Assembly: GCA_015680685.1 (NCBI GenBank)
Contig: MNCI01001906.1
Location: 1,239-65,238 of the forward strand
Reading direction: 5' to 3'
Length of the DNA: 64,000 nt
Origin: Gnetum montanum
Lineage: Eukaryota; Streptophyta; Gnetopsida; Gnetales; Gnetaceae
Of the stretch, positions 1 through 11,090 are shown in pieces. The notes below the pieces were generated by a model. That model did no database searches. It was not told the origin of the DNA and saw nothing but the letters and a program-made list of their open reading frames with translations. A program made the translations under genes and the position numbers. Numbering within the stretch: the stretch's first letter is position 1; every line of letters starts with the position of its first letter.

Positions 1-29
1 GTTTGGTTTGTTGTACATTGACCAACAGT

Positions 30-1180
30 TTCTTGTCTGGGCTCTCAGGTTTGTATATTGTCATGGCCCTTTAATATAAGGTCCTTCCCTCAATGTTTGA
101 AATTTAGTACGTTGTGGCACACGTGTGGGATTTTAGTAGAGAACCTTATCTCCTGGTTGATATTTAACTTTCCTAATCCTTAGGTCATGATGTTGTTTAT
201 TGAATGCCTTATGCAACTTGTTAGATGACAATGTAGCTAGTTGATTTTCGTCTAGCAAGTTAAGGGTTACTAACCATTATTTCTGTGCTAGATCAAGGTC
301 AAGGTTGAGGTCACATGTCGTGGATAGTGTTCGGAGCTCAGTTTGAATGGGAAGCATTAGTAATTTACCGTACACTAACTCATAGGGAGAGTAGCCTGTA
401 GGGAGTTTCCATGTGGAGCGGTATGCCCAAAGAGCATCATTCAGTTTAGTGCTCTAGTCTTGCCTAAACTTGCTAATGGTTCTTGTTNGGTATGGTGTAG
501 TCAATTTATGCTCAACCCCCAAGCGTTGCATTAATTTCTGAAAAGTTGCACCTGTGAAGTGTGTACCATTGTCTGAAATAAGTGCATGTGACACACCAAA
601 CTTGTTTATGATTTGTTGTTGAACAAATCGTGTAGCTGTAGATGATGTACAATATTTAACAGTAGCTACTTTGGCCCATTTTGTTAGGTAATCAATGGAA
701 ACAATAATATAAGCTTTTCCATTGGACATTGGTGTAATCGTCCCTGTAAAATAAATTCTAGAAATGTTGAAGAGTTCTAATAGTTGTATCCATTATTGTG
801 GACCCTCCATTCTAGCAGTCATTCCCCCATCACATTGACAGTGCTCACAAGATTGGATGAAACGATGGGCGTCTCGAAATAATGTAGGCCAATAATATCC
901 AGCAAGCAAGATCTTGATGGCCGTTTGTCTTCCAGCGTAATGACCCCCACAAAGACCCTCATGAGCATCTTGGAGAACTCGTAGTTGATCTATATCAGGA
1001 ACACGCCATCAAACCAAGCCATCGGGACACACTTTGTAAAGTTGCCCATTGATCTCCGTAAAGTACTTAGCTCGGTGAAGAAATTGTTGTTTCTTCTTAA
1101 GGTTTAACTCTTATGGTATTTGTTGTGTGAGGAGATAGGTAAGAATGCTACTTACCAGTTTATCTTCATGGGTGATTGAT
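30..1180 (-). pseudogene. Integrase of element A (decayed)
   Basis: The reading from 1180 downwards gives an integrase. An N-terminal zinc-binding HHCC pattern lies at about 970-830 (H in AHEG, H in GGHY, then CEHC). The catalytic core at 729-454 keeps the first Asp (VSIDYLTKW) and the second (ISDNGTHF). A decayed C-terminal GPY-type motif (EGPYI) is near position 75. The enzyme would insert element cDNA into the host genome in the nucleus. An unresolved base at 487 and several stops and frameshifts break the frame. Both visible core Asp residues survive here, unlike in elements B, F and C. Confidence 0.8.
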
Positions 1181-1199
1181 TATTCATTGCACCAGCAAA

Positions 1200-2876
1200 G
1201 AGGAATTCATTTGGGAAATAATTAGAAATTGGATACTCATCCTCTTTGTTGTCCCATCACAACCGAGATAAATGATCAGCAACTACATTCTCGATGCCTT
1301 TATGATCGATCATTGTAAGATCAAACTCTTGTAAGATTACAAGCCATCATATGATATGAGGGCTTACCATTGGCTTATGCATGAGGAACTAGATCACACT
1401 ATGATCTGTATGTATATATACTTTATATCCCAATACATAGTGTCTAAAATTTTCTAGTGCAAACAATACAACTATTAATTTTTTCTCTATGGTAGTGTAG
1501 TTAAGTTGTGCACCAGTGATACTTCTACTTGCACAGTGGATGTAATAAGAATGCTTCTGGTCATCTAACTGTGTAAGTATGGCTCCTAAAGCATAGTTAG
1601 ACATGTCAGTCATGGTATGGAATGGTTTGGATTAGTCAGGAGCTTGTAGAATGGGTGTTTCAATTAGCTTCTATTTCAGAGTTTGGAAAGCTAATTTGCA
1701 TTCTCTGGTCCACTTGAAAGGTATGTTCTTTTTCGTTAATTCCACCAATGGTTTGGCAACCTTTGAAAAGTTCTCAATAAATATCCTATAGTAGCCAGTA
1801 TGTCCAAGGAATGACTGAATATCTTTGACAGTTTTCGGTTGACAAGTAATTCCTTGGACAATTTTGATTTTCTTGGGGTCTACCTCTATCCCTATGTGTG
1901 AGATTTTGTGCCCTTGTACTATGCCTTCTTGGACCATCAAATGGCTTTTTTGCCAATTGAGCCTCAAATTGGTTTCTACACATCTTTTTAACACTTACTC
2001 CAAATGGTCCAAGGTTTGATCAAAGTTTGCTCCATAAGTAGAGAATTCGTCCATAAAGACCTCCATGCCATTCCCTATCTGCTATTGGAATATGCTTAGA
2101 ACTAGTCATTGAAATGTTGTAGGGACATTGCACAAGCCAAATGACATTTATTTGTATGCGAACGTTCCTCAAGGACTAGTGAACATAGTCTTGGCTTGGT
2201 CTTCTGGGGCTATTTGTATTTGGTTATATCTACTATATCCATCTAGAAAACTGTAATAGCAATGCCTTGCGATGGTGTCTAAGACTTGGCTGACAAATGG
2301 AAATGGAAAGTGATCTTTTAATGTTGCCATATTTAGTAGCCTAAAATCTATGCATAGCCTCCATTTTCCTTCCTTTTTAGGCACAATAACTAAGGGGCTA
2401 ACCCATTCACTATTAGCAATGGGGTATATGAACCCAGCCTTGAGAAGCTGTTCCATTTCTTTCTTAACTACTTGCTTTAGCTTAGGGTTCAATTGCCTCT
2501 GCAGTTGTCTTCAAGGCTTCATGGAGGGATTAGTGTAAATTCTATGTTGGCATATCATAGGATCTATTCTAGTTAATTTGGGATATGACCAAGCGAAGGC
2601 TTCCGACCATTTATTTATTACCTTCAGCAGTTCTTCTTTTTGTTGAGGAGCAAGCTTAGATTTGATAATTATCAATTTTCTATTTTTAAGGAATGTGTAT
2701 TCCATACCAGTGGGCAATGGTTTCAACAAGAGGGGCTCCTGCTTAAATTTCTTATGGATTTCCAACTTCCCCCAGTTTATATTTTCAAGGTTAAGACTTG
2801 GAAGTTGGCGGTGGAGTTGCTCTAATGCGTCTATGCTATCGATGTAAGCACAAGTCAAACCCTCAATTGGTTCCAT
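1200..2876 (-). pseudogene. Reverse transcriptase and RNase H of element A (decayed)
   Basis: The reverse transcriptase spans about 2876-1671. Its first half (2876-2511) is the linker with the HRIYTNPSMKP stretch. The fingers and palm follow at 2492-2169 (WRLCIDFRLLN, then FLDGYSRYNQI with the catalytic FLD). The expected FMDD active site near 2060 reads FMDE, a change likely to disable the enzyme. The thumb/connection region runs at 1994-1671. RNase H covers about 1613-1389 (SNYALGAIL, then TDHS) and continues to about 1200. Together these would copy element RNA into DNA in virus-like particles. Frameshifts separate the blocks. Confidence 0.85.
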
Positions 2877-3059
2877 GCATATGAGTGAACTACTTTGTTG
2901 ATCAGTTGTTAGCCACTGTGTGTCTTCCTATTGTGTGGCTACTACATACAAGCATCTTTGTATGTTAATCACTTGTGCACACTGATTGCATGTCGGCAAT
3001 GCTAAACTTTGCACAAACCATGACCTCTGCACGTAATTAGACCCTATGTCACTGTATGT

Positions 3060-3560
3060 GATGCACGAATCTTTCTTCTTCTTGATCTTTCCATATGTAT
3101 TTTCCTTTGATATTTATAGGGAAAGATCATAGATTCCTAGGCGTGCATCGATGGTGCTTAGCTATGCTCTTCCCATTATGATTGGGAAGTCCCCTTTACC
3201 GTTGTTTACATGAATAACTAGGAAGTCAGTTGGGTATGACCACCCACAAATAGTGGTAACAATGTCTTCCACTATTCCCAATGGGACATTGATGGACTGG
3301 TCAGCCAACTCTAGACTGATTTTGCTCTTTTTCAATGGAGGCAGGTTCCAGGCCTTGTACATTTCTTGAGAAATCAAGTTAACACCGGAACCTGAATCCA
3401 AAAGAGCCTTGCACGACGCATTTCCAGCAATTTGTAAGTATATCAGAGGACTCCCAGGAACAAAAAATTTCTTGGGAGGGTGGCCAACTTTGATCCAATC
3501 AGTAATGGCATGTGTTAGCATGACCGTATGCATTGAGTGCAGTGATTAGGTTGAAGGGGG
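3060..3560 (-). pseudogene. Retroviral-type aspartic protease of element A
   Basis: An open stretch at 3533-3162 carries the aspartic protease motif ALLDSGSGVNLIS, followed by the flap and second-half region (VPLGIVEDIVTTICGWSYP and IIMGRA). The protease would cut the gag-pol polyprotein. Here the active site is the classical D-S-G, whereas copies D and C have D-L-G at the same place. About 120 residues are uninterrupted, which makes this one of the best preserved parts of the element. The linker to reverse transcriptase (3160-2900) is broken by stops. Confidence 0.8.
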
Positions 3561-4160
3561 CTTCAAAATTTTGATTGATACTAAGGCATCTAAGGAATTA
3601 GCCACTTGTGATTGCAAGGGCTTGGTTGGATTGTTGGTTCTAAAGAAAGGTCTTTTCTTCATGTGGTTGTTGGAACCAATAGTAGGTTGAGAGTTAATAG
3701 CCCTTGTGACGTGACGTTGCTGCGACTAGGTAGGGATTTTACCTTGCATCGTGGGAGCAGGTGGTAGTGGAGCTATTGGTGGAAGAGATGTAGCCGGATG
3801 AGAAGGATGATATGCTTGTGGAATATTGCCTCTAGAAGAGGGGGTTCCATAATAATTGTGGGCTTGGTAGTGAGGTTGAGGAGTGACGTGACCAGTAGAG
3901 TCATGTGGGAAGATTGGTTGCTACATGTAATATCCATATAGGTCAGGTTGTCGGTAAGGATACTATTGCCTTGGTGGTGGCATTCCCCATGATTATGGGC
4001 ATTGCCACTATTGATATTGCTGAATTAGTTGTGGTGGAGTTCCATTGGGATAATACGTTAAGGGTTGATGGAACTATCTTGGGTTACCTTGAGGGTAAGG
4101 TAACCTTCGGGGTGTTTGCCTTTTGTTTAATCATGGGTTGAGTGCATACATCCCAGACTC

Positions 4161-6074
4161 CTATAGATGTGAGATTACAGGGCAACATCCCTTAGGATGG
4201 TCATATTGACATATCTTGCATCCACTAGCATTGTCTATTTCTGAATCCAAAACCTCTTCAATGATGAAAACTTTGCCCTTACCCTTGCTATGTGCATGTT
4301 TAGCTTCTCTTTTTTTTCTTTTTTCGTGATCACTACCTTGCTCTCTAGACTCCTCTACTATTTTAAGAACAGTTTGAAATCTATTTTCTAGGGAATTCCA
4401 CATTTGGTCTACCTTTTCCAAAACTTCTGATGTCATCTTTTGGATAGGCAAAGTTTTCCTATTCACCATCTCTTCGAGTGGTGACTCTTCTTCATCCTTT
4501 CAAAATCTTACTCCCCTATTTCAAAAGGAAGGATCTCAGTTATACTCTTCTGCACTTTCTCTCTTCTGTAGCTCACCTTCTCCCTTAGCAACTTGCTCCA
4601 ATAGTCTTTGAATTTGATGGAAGCTAAGCTTGGATAGTCTCCCTTGGGCATAAGTCCCAAGGGTTCTTCTCGTTTCATGCCTAAGGCCATCCACAAGATG
4701 GTGCCGTTGATCCCTTTGCGAATAACCATGGCCAAGACAACAATGTAATAGTGCATAGTATCAGCCCATGGTAGCATCCAAGGGTTCATGTCCTCCTTGT
4801 TTCTAGCCTTCAATTTGATTTTGCAAGTTAGACACTCGAGAGTATGTTTGGTATTTGTGATTAAATAGTTTTAACATAGTACTCCACCTACGAAAGGTTT
4901 ATGGTTCTAAAGACTAGTACTAACTTTCCACTTCTTTAACTAATGTCCATGGGAACAACTTAAGTTTTTGCCATTTTTTCTCTATGTTCTATAAGGCACA
5001 CACATCATGGAATGCTTGTAAATGATTTTGAGGATCAGCGTTATATCCCCCTTCAAATTGTAGGATGTTGTTCATATCTAATCTCTTGATCCTACTATCT
5101 TTCTGATGCCTTGTTGGAATTCTAAAAACCTCAGTTATGTCCAACATACTTTGAGTAGCGAGGAGGGATTTATCGTGATCGTCTTGTCCATGGTGTCTAT
5201 GATGCCTACGTTGTTCCCTACTCTCCCTTCTTCTATGTTGTAACTCTCTATAGTGCCCTCGTCCTCTTTCCTGGCTGTTTCATCTATGACTTCCACTTTG
5301 TCTACCTTTATCCCCATGGTCTTTTTCTTTATAACCACATCCGAATATTGAAGGAGAGGGTGAAGGAGATGATGAAAGTGAAGAAGAAGAAGAACCATCA
5401 CCATGACGGTGTCTGCTACCTTCTCTTCTGCGGTCTCAGCCCTAATCGCAATTGCGATCAGAATGTCCACCTTTATCATGAGTTCATGTCCCTTTTTCAG
5501 ATCCTTTATGCCTGTGGGTATTAGAACCTAGGTTATGAATAGTGGAATGAAGGTTCTGATACACAACCTCTTGGCCAAAGTCAAGGGGAGGAACATTGTT
5601 GTGTGGGCGACTGCCTAAGGTAGGTTCAAGACCCTCGTTTTCACTTAAGACATGTGGGGCATCCTGGGACCACTTACTGTTCAAAGACTTATGATGTCTC
5701 TCTTGTTGCAAGTTCCTTTGACGTTGTGCCTCTGTGGGACGGTATTCTCTCGAGTCATGGTCTTGCACAACGTATTCTACATATAAGTGCAGCATGCCAA
5801 TTCGTGTAAGAGCATGAAGAAGCATGCTCGGGATTGAACGATTGGGAAGTAACACTATGTTACCTTCTAGGTCTCGCCAACACAGTTGTTTGTCTTGATG
5901 GAGGATAAAGGTGAAGTCTGGTATATACTCATCGAGATGAATATATACTACTCTAACTTGTTGAGGGACCAGTGAATCAACATCATGTGTATTACGTCGT
6001 CGACTGTTTCCTATTTCAGACCTAGGCGGTTGAGGCGCTTTTGTACGAAGAAGGAGACATACTTGTCTGTTCAA
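4161..6074 (-). pseudogene. gag of element A (frameshifted)
   Basis: This is the capsid/nucleocapsid region downstream of the primer site. The 6074-5484 block gives 196 residues with VVYIHLDEYIPDFTFILHQD, which recurs in copies B, F and C and so marks the gag N-terminus. The 5479-5135 block is a charged, low-complexity linker. The capsid core is spread over 5060-4500 in several frames. The 4469-4161 block ends in a zinc-knuckle-like CKICQYDHPKGCCP with spacing CX2CX3HX3C, which is shorter than the canonical knuckle. At least three frame breaks are visible. Confidence 0.75.
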
Positions 6075-6177
6075 TGTGCAATGTATTCTTCTTTATTATT
6101 TTCTCAACCAACCCTAAGGGTTCATTCCAATGATGTGAATGATTTCCTATGTTCTAGTTAGTGCACAAACAACTAAG

Positions 6178-6195
6178 TCCCCAGCAATGACACCA
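6178..6195 (-). other. Primer binding site, tRNA-Asp type
   Basis: On the minus strand the site reads TGGTGTCATTGCTGGGGA, one base inside the LTR end at 6197. The usual plant tRNA-Asp primer site is TGGCGCCGTTGCCGGGGA, so there are four differences, all C to T or G to A. Confidence 0.75.
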
Positions 6196-6196
6196 A

Positions 6197-7120
6197 TGAT
6201 GAGCTGCGAGGTACCCGTACACTCAACCATACGAATACGAGCATTTCACGCATGATTCAGTCAAATTCCAAGGACTAAGTGCTTATGTGTCCTTTTGGAA
6301 CAAGGATGGTTTGGTTGATCGTTGTCTTCCCAAGCTTACTTGTATGTCATGATTGTATGTTTAAGTAAGCTTGAGGCATATGATTTTTATAGCTTTTATG
6401 TTTTTATGTCCTACTGCTAATAAGGGAGGAGAGAAAGAGATAACTAAGTGACTAATTTAACTTAACTACTCATTAACCAAGTTCTAACTAATCCTAACAC
6501 TAGCATCCCTTCCCACTTGTCGTACACATCCTAAACTAGTGCAACACTGCTGGGATTACCAAACACTAATCGTTACTGGGTTACCAAGTGTTACATGCAT
6601 GCTCGAAGTGGTTGTGCTTGTGTAATTTAACGATTTGCTTAATTGATCAAAATAAATTGCTGTGCTAATAACAGAAATGTAAAGTGCATAAAATAAAATA
6701 AAATAAAATAAATGCATAAGAAAATAAAATAAAAGAAATGCGTAAGAAAAAAAATCTCAAGTGCTGCAAAAATGAATCAAAGAGCTCGTCTTTATTGCTG
6801 TACACAAGGTGTGCTTACGTACACAATGCTCAAATAAATATCTATCCACACTTAGACCTCTTGCTGCAGGCACTTGGAAAATACTTTAACTTTCAAATAG
6901 ACTACAAGAATTTCGCTACTTGACTGCTAAAAGACTTCTTTTCCAATTGTGTGCCTGGGCATTGTATTTATAGGCTTGGGAGCAACTACTCTAATCATTA
7001 GAGTAACCACTCTAATAATTAGAATAAATCGCTAGAGTAACTGCTCTAATAATTAGAATAAACTGCTAGAGTAATTGCTCTAATAATTAGAAGGTAATTT
7101 TAATAATATTTCTCTCATCA
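6197..7120 (-). repeat. 5' LTR of element A
   Basis: The boundaries are inferred from the TGATGA...TCATCA termini, which recur in every LTR of this family, and from the adjoining primer site. The LTR is about 924 bp. Its conserved U5-side block (the ACCATACGAATACGA region) aligns with LTRs at 17381, 19729, 31966, 56754 and 58857, and inverted at 44820. The U3 side, at the high-coordinate end, carries a TATA box and a unique repeat cluster. An A/T-rich stretch of short AAAATAAA units lies at about 6690-6760. Confidence 0.85.
6965..7090 (-). promoter_or_regulatory. LTR promoter of element A: TATA box with repeated CTAATTATTAG motif
   Basis: The minus-strand TATA box CCTATAAATA lies at 6965-6974. 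Just upstream in transcription sense are four copies of CTCTAATNATTAG (plus-strand starts 6989, 7010, 7044, 7078), the last three spaced 34 bp apart. The core CTAATTATTAG is a near palindrome. This cluster fills most of U3 and is absent from the other LTRs here, which carry different motifs in the same place. Confidence 0.6.
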
Positions 7121-7129
7121 CTTAGCACC

Positions 7130-8905
7130 AAAAAGTATAAATAATTGTGGCATCTCTTTAAAATAATCCTAGATACCAAAATATGATGATGAACTTTTCA
7201 CAAAAAAATAATTCAAGCAACTCATTATGGATGATTTAGTTACTTAAATCAAAACACTTGAAAGTTTGAGAATTAACAAAAATGATAAAAAATAAGTGTT
7301 CACAGCTAGCATAAGAAGAGGAAGACTCAATAGAAGTTATTCTTAGGACCAAAGCAACTTAGATAAGTTAGAGACTTTTCAAAGAGATAATAGAAGTAGA
7401 GATATCATAAGAGGAAGATGGAACTTACAAGGACAAAGAAATGCTGCAATCTCTCTATGTAAAATTTGTACTAAAAAAGAGGCCACACCATATAAGTATG
7501 TTGATACAACTCTAGACTTGATGCTCTTCAACTCTAAGATAAAGATAAAGGAGTATTGATATCAAATCAAGAAGATCCCTAGGGTAAGATCAAAGCATTC
7601 AATTCTAGCAAAATAATTAAGCAGAGTTCTTGGATCATAGACAATAAATGGTCTAATCATATGATACGATATAAGTCTCAATTTTTTTTAATACAAATAA
7701 AAAAAATTGGTAGATTAAAAATAGGAGATGGTAACAACCTTAACATAGAAGGAGTTAGAAATTGCATTATCAAATTACCAAACAACAAATTTATAGCCAT
7801 TCTTAATGTATTCAATGTACAAAATCTCTCAAATCCTCTTATTTCATTAGGAAAAATGGCCAAGAAAGAAATCAAAATCACCTTCAAAGATGACTAGTGC
7901 ATTGTTTAAAAGTGAAAAAAAGAAGAAATCATTAAAATAAAAGCCTACAACAACAAAATCTATTGCATAGATTAAAATCACTGTAATATGAGAGGAAACC
8001 TTATCTAAGATAATAACTAAACCATTGTTCAAGTTGCTACTTTAGAAAAAGAATCACACAAAGATCCATATCAAAGCATTTCCAAGCATCAAATAACAAG
8101 TGAAGAAGAAGCTAAAATTTGATACAAAAGATTGGAATACACCTCTTACAACAAACTAGAAAAAATGACAAAGTTAAAGAAAGTAATAGGAATTCAAATA
8201 AGAGATACTCCCAAAGAAAAATTTGAAATAAACATTCAAGGAATGTAAATCAATAGTCCTCATACAACAACTATACAAAGAAAAGCAAGCCCTCTTGATC
8301 TTTTTCATATGGATCTAAATGAACCTATTCTTTCACCTGTATAGGAGGAGCCAATTACACACTTGTCATGGTAGATGATTTCTCAAGAGATACTTGGACA
8401 TACAACATTAAGAGTAAGGTTGAGGGGATAATTAAATTCAAAGACTTCTACATTATCATGAAAAATAATATGGATCTATCCATCAGAGCCATTAGATTAG
8501 ATAGAAGAGGAGAGTTCATTAATTAAGAAGTTAAAGGTTTTTATACACATCAAGGCATTTTACATCAAACTACATGTGGATATAGTCCACAATCAAATGG
8601 CATTATAGAAAGAAAAATAGAACCTTGCATGACATGGTGAGATGTCTTCTTAAAAATTCTCAAATCTCTAAAAATTTTTGGAGCATGGTCATGAATGTAA
8701 CAACCTCCATTATTAATAGAATAATTAGCGGCAATAACAAAGATAAGACCTCCTACAAACTCTTCTATAGAAAAATTTCAAATATAAAAAACATAAGAAC
8801 ATTTAGATGTCATTATTATGTCAAAATTCTAAAGCAATTCATAGATAAATTGGAAAGAAGAGGAAAGAAATGCATTTTTTAGGATATGAAGAAAGTTATT
8901 CCTCT
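7130..8905 (+). mobile_element. Ty1/copia retrotransposon remnant
   Basis: A plus-strand copia fragment without recognisable LTRs. In order it shows a decayed zinc knuckle near 7462-7503 (CKIC kept, later His and Cys lost) and a protease-site remnant at about 7632 (WIIDNKWSNHM in place of the usual D-S-G/A-S-H-M). The post-protease region is at 7661-7897 (KIGDGNNLNIEG). A GAG-pre-integrase remnant follows at about 8105-8245 and an integrase core after 8300. Integrase before reverse transcriptase is the copia order. It ends abruptly inside integrase at the junction with element F and starts next to the LTR of element A, so both neighbours seem to have cut it. Confidence 0.8.
8305..8885 (+). 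pseudogene. copia integrase core (decayed)
   Basis: The plus-strand reading gives an integrase core: FHMDLNEP with the first Asp, VMVDDFSRDTWTY, then RLDRRGEF with the second Asp region, then GYSPQSNGIIERKN with the catalytic Glu. The 8625-8882 block continues into the sequence ending GKKCIF. A few stops and one frameshift interrupt it. In copia elements this domain precedes reverse transcriptase, which is missing here because the fragment stops at about 8905. Confidence 0.75.
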
Positions 8906-8925
8906 TGATTTTCTTAGAGCAAATT

Positions 8926-9175
8926 TGCTCAAGTTAGGCCTCAGTCAAAGTGACCTCTAGGTTTATCCTAGGCCTTGGCACCTCATGTTGCCTCGATTGG
9001 CCTATCTCAGTTGTGGGAATCTATTGGACACTTCAGGCTCTTGTCAAAGAGGTCCCATTACATGTGTCTCTTCTTCAGGTTCTTGGGGCTATTGTAGCTA
9101 CTGGCCCCTTTCTCCTCTTGGTTGCTTCTCCCTTAGTTGGGATGGTCCTTCACCCTATGGTCTCTTTGGTACCAT
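8926..9175 (-). pseudogene. Start of the envelope-position ORF of element F (truncated)
   Basis: The minus-strand ATG at 9175-9173 follows a good splice acceptor (TGTGATTGCAG). Downstream sequence aligns with the start of the 3' ORF in element B (23616 downwards) and element C (53213 upwards), including the shared GGGACA/GGGAGA-rich early region. Only about 250 bp remain before the junction with copia DNA. The Cys- and Leu-rich reading on the plus strand here (8950-9204) is a shadow. The function of the ORF product is unknown. Confidence 0.55.
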
Positions 9176-9670
9176 CTGCAATCACAAACATAACCCAAGA
9201 TTAGTGTTTCATGTGTAACCATTAATACCTTTGATACTTTTTTTCATTTGAGTAAGTTACACTTTGGTTAGTTGTGATCATGGTGGATGGATTATTTTGT
9301 TATATTATTATTATTTTATTTGTTTAGCTACCTGAGTTTGTTGATGAGGTTTAACTTCATGTAGATTGGTAATTTTAATAATATTTTATTAGTTAAACCT
9401 TGGGGAGTTAGAAATATTTCAAAAACTTTTCCATCATAAACCATAGATTTGTGTCCCCCATGACGTAAAGCTCACCTCTGGTAGCTGAATGGTCAAAGAA
9501 TGAGTGAATTCAAACAAGTGGTTAGAAAGTTATGGCTTTGAGAAGGTTCTAGGCTCTAAAAATTACAAAAAATCCTCTAGTGTTATGAGGAAAATGTGAA
9601 AATTTCACTAACTCCTGTCACATATTTATAGTGTTTTTCCCCTACATCAATGGGGATGCATTAATGCAAC
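9176..9670 (-). promoter_or_regulatory. Internal promoter block and leader intron of element F
   Basis: In minus-strand sense there is a short repeat block (9639-9670, containing CCCCATTGATGTAGGGG), then a TATA box (CTATAAATATG, core at 9623-9630). About 147 bp further is a splice donor CAGAG|GTGAG (intron starts 9475), then a 300-bp intron ending in GATTGCAG (9176) right before the ATG of the 3' ORF. The same parts at nearly the same spacing occur in elements B and C. This is inference from sequence; no transcript evidence is available. Confidence 0.5.
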
Positions 9671-11090
9671 CAGAGATAAAAAATTTCACATGCAAAAAAT
9701 TAAGTATAGAAAAACATTTTGTGATGAATTAGAGTCCAAAGGAAGCCAAAAAAGCCTAGATTAAGGATAAAATGAAGAGGGCTTGGCATGTAGTTGGGAA
9801 AGGATATTTGGTTGGAGTTAAATATTAAGAAGCACAAAACTAGATGTTTCATGGTGGAAAACAATGGGTTTCAGAGCAAAATGACCAAGGGATAGGAAAG
9901 TTAACTATCCAAGCTAAGGCATATGTAAGTGGGTCCTCTTGAGAGTAGGCTCATGCCCTTAATGCCCTTGCATGACCTCATACTAAGGAGTTCATGGATC
10001 CCAAGGATGATTCATGGCTATGGATTGTTGAAAATCAAATCACCCAAGATACCACCAAAGAATTGAGACATATCCAAATGGACACATTGATTAAACATGA
10101 AAATAGATAATGAGATGATAAATGGATTGAAATGATGAGAAGAGAAAGAATGAAATGGATTTCCTTATGCTGGTCACAAGAACTCCTTGTGGAGTTTGTG
10201 ATTAAGGTGACCTTGGGAACATCACATCCTTAGTTGGAATCAAGACCATCCTCTTCTAGTGGCTTTACATTGACATGTTGAGATCTCTCAATCCCCTAGA
10301 GCTTACGGATACCACAATGATCATCCACCATTCCAAATAGAGAAAAAAGGAGAAGCAGCAAGTGAAGAGGACCTTAGTTAGAGGGGTGCCTTTAGGCATG
10401 GATAACATGTCTTTTGAGTCCCATAAGTAGTGCTTGTAGCCCATGTTTGTTTGTTTGGGAACCACACCATGCAAGGACATTACTTTCTATTATTGGTCGA
10501 TGGTAAGAAAGGAATTGATGAGAATACCCATAAAACTCCAAATGGTTGGTAGGTACAAAAGGTGATAAATTTCCTTGAAGCCACATCCTTGCCAATTCCA
10601 CTTGATTTGTTCTATGTCTGGGAGTACCAAGGTCATGAGTTCATTTAAAATTGTTATTAAAAAGGACCTCATGCTTCTAGAACAAAAGAAACACCATGGA
10701 GTTTTGAGCAAAATGGATAGATGTTGTAAGCTCACTACCTAATACCATGTGAAAACCAATGTTAGAATTCAATTATAAAATCTAGTTATTAAGTAATCAA
10801 TTTAAACAATAGAATTTAATTAATCCAACAACAATCAGTAGTTGCATTCGGCATCAAAGTTTTGCTGGCAATAAAGAAGAGAAAGACCTGCAAGATATTT
10901 TAGATAAAATAAAATATAAAAGAAATTATAAAATATTAAAGAAAATGGAAAACATATGAAGAATGGTGTAAAACAAAAATTTTGGAAAATTGAGGAGTGA
11001 CTTTGTAGGATGTTACCATGGATGGCCATATCCCCCATGATTGAGTTGGAAGGGAGAGATCTGAAAGATTAAGCATGCTTGGCCATAAGT
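9671..11090 (-). other. Non-coding spacer of element F between integrase and internal promoter
   Basis: About 1.4 kb with no supportable gene. It matches the corresponding spacers of elements B (24150-25720), C (51060-52670) and D. Shared landmarks include the ACCACACCATGCA stretch near 10462 and the CCCCCATGATTGAGTTGG stretch near 11032. Short open frames here on either strand are not conserved between copies. Confidence 0.6.

Larger units (their letters stand above)
1..7120 (-). mobile_element. Element A: Athila/Tat-type Ty3/gypsy retrotransposon, 3' part beyond window
   Basis: This is a minus-strand LTR retrotransposon. From high to low coordinate it shows 5' LTR, primer binding site, gag, protease, reverse transcriptase, RNase H and integrase, and it leaves the window inside the integrase C-terminal region. 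The order RT-RNase H-integrase marks it as Ty3/gypsy, and the tRNA-Asp-type primer site and protease style point to the Athila/Tat branch. Many stops and frameshifts make it non-coding today. It is most like element D at the other end of the window, with long near-identical stretches around the integrase, but its LTR promoter repeats differ from those of D. Its 5' LTR abuts a copia remnant, so it probably inserted into or beside that older element. Confidence 0.9.

Noticed and set aside
8950-9204. Hydrophobic plus-strand frame resembling a membrane protein
   Set aside because: Antisense to the start of the 3' ORF of element F; the matching region of element B shows the same shadow with different residues.
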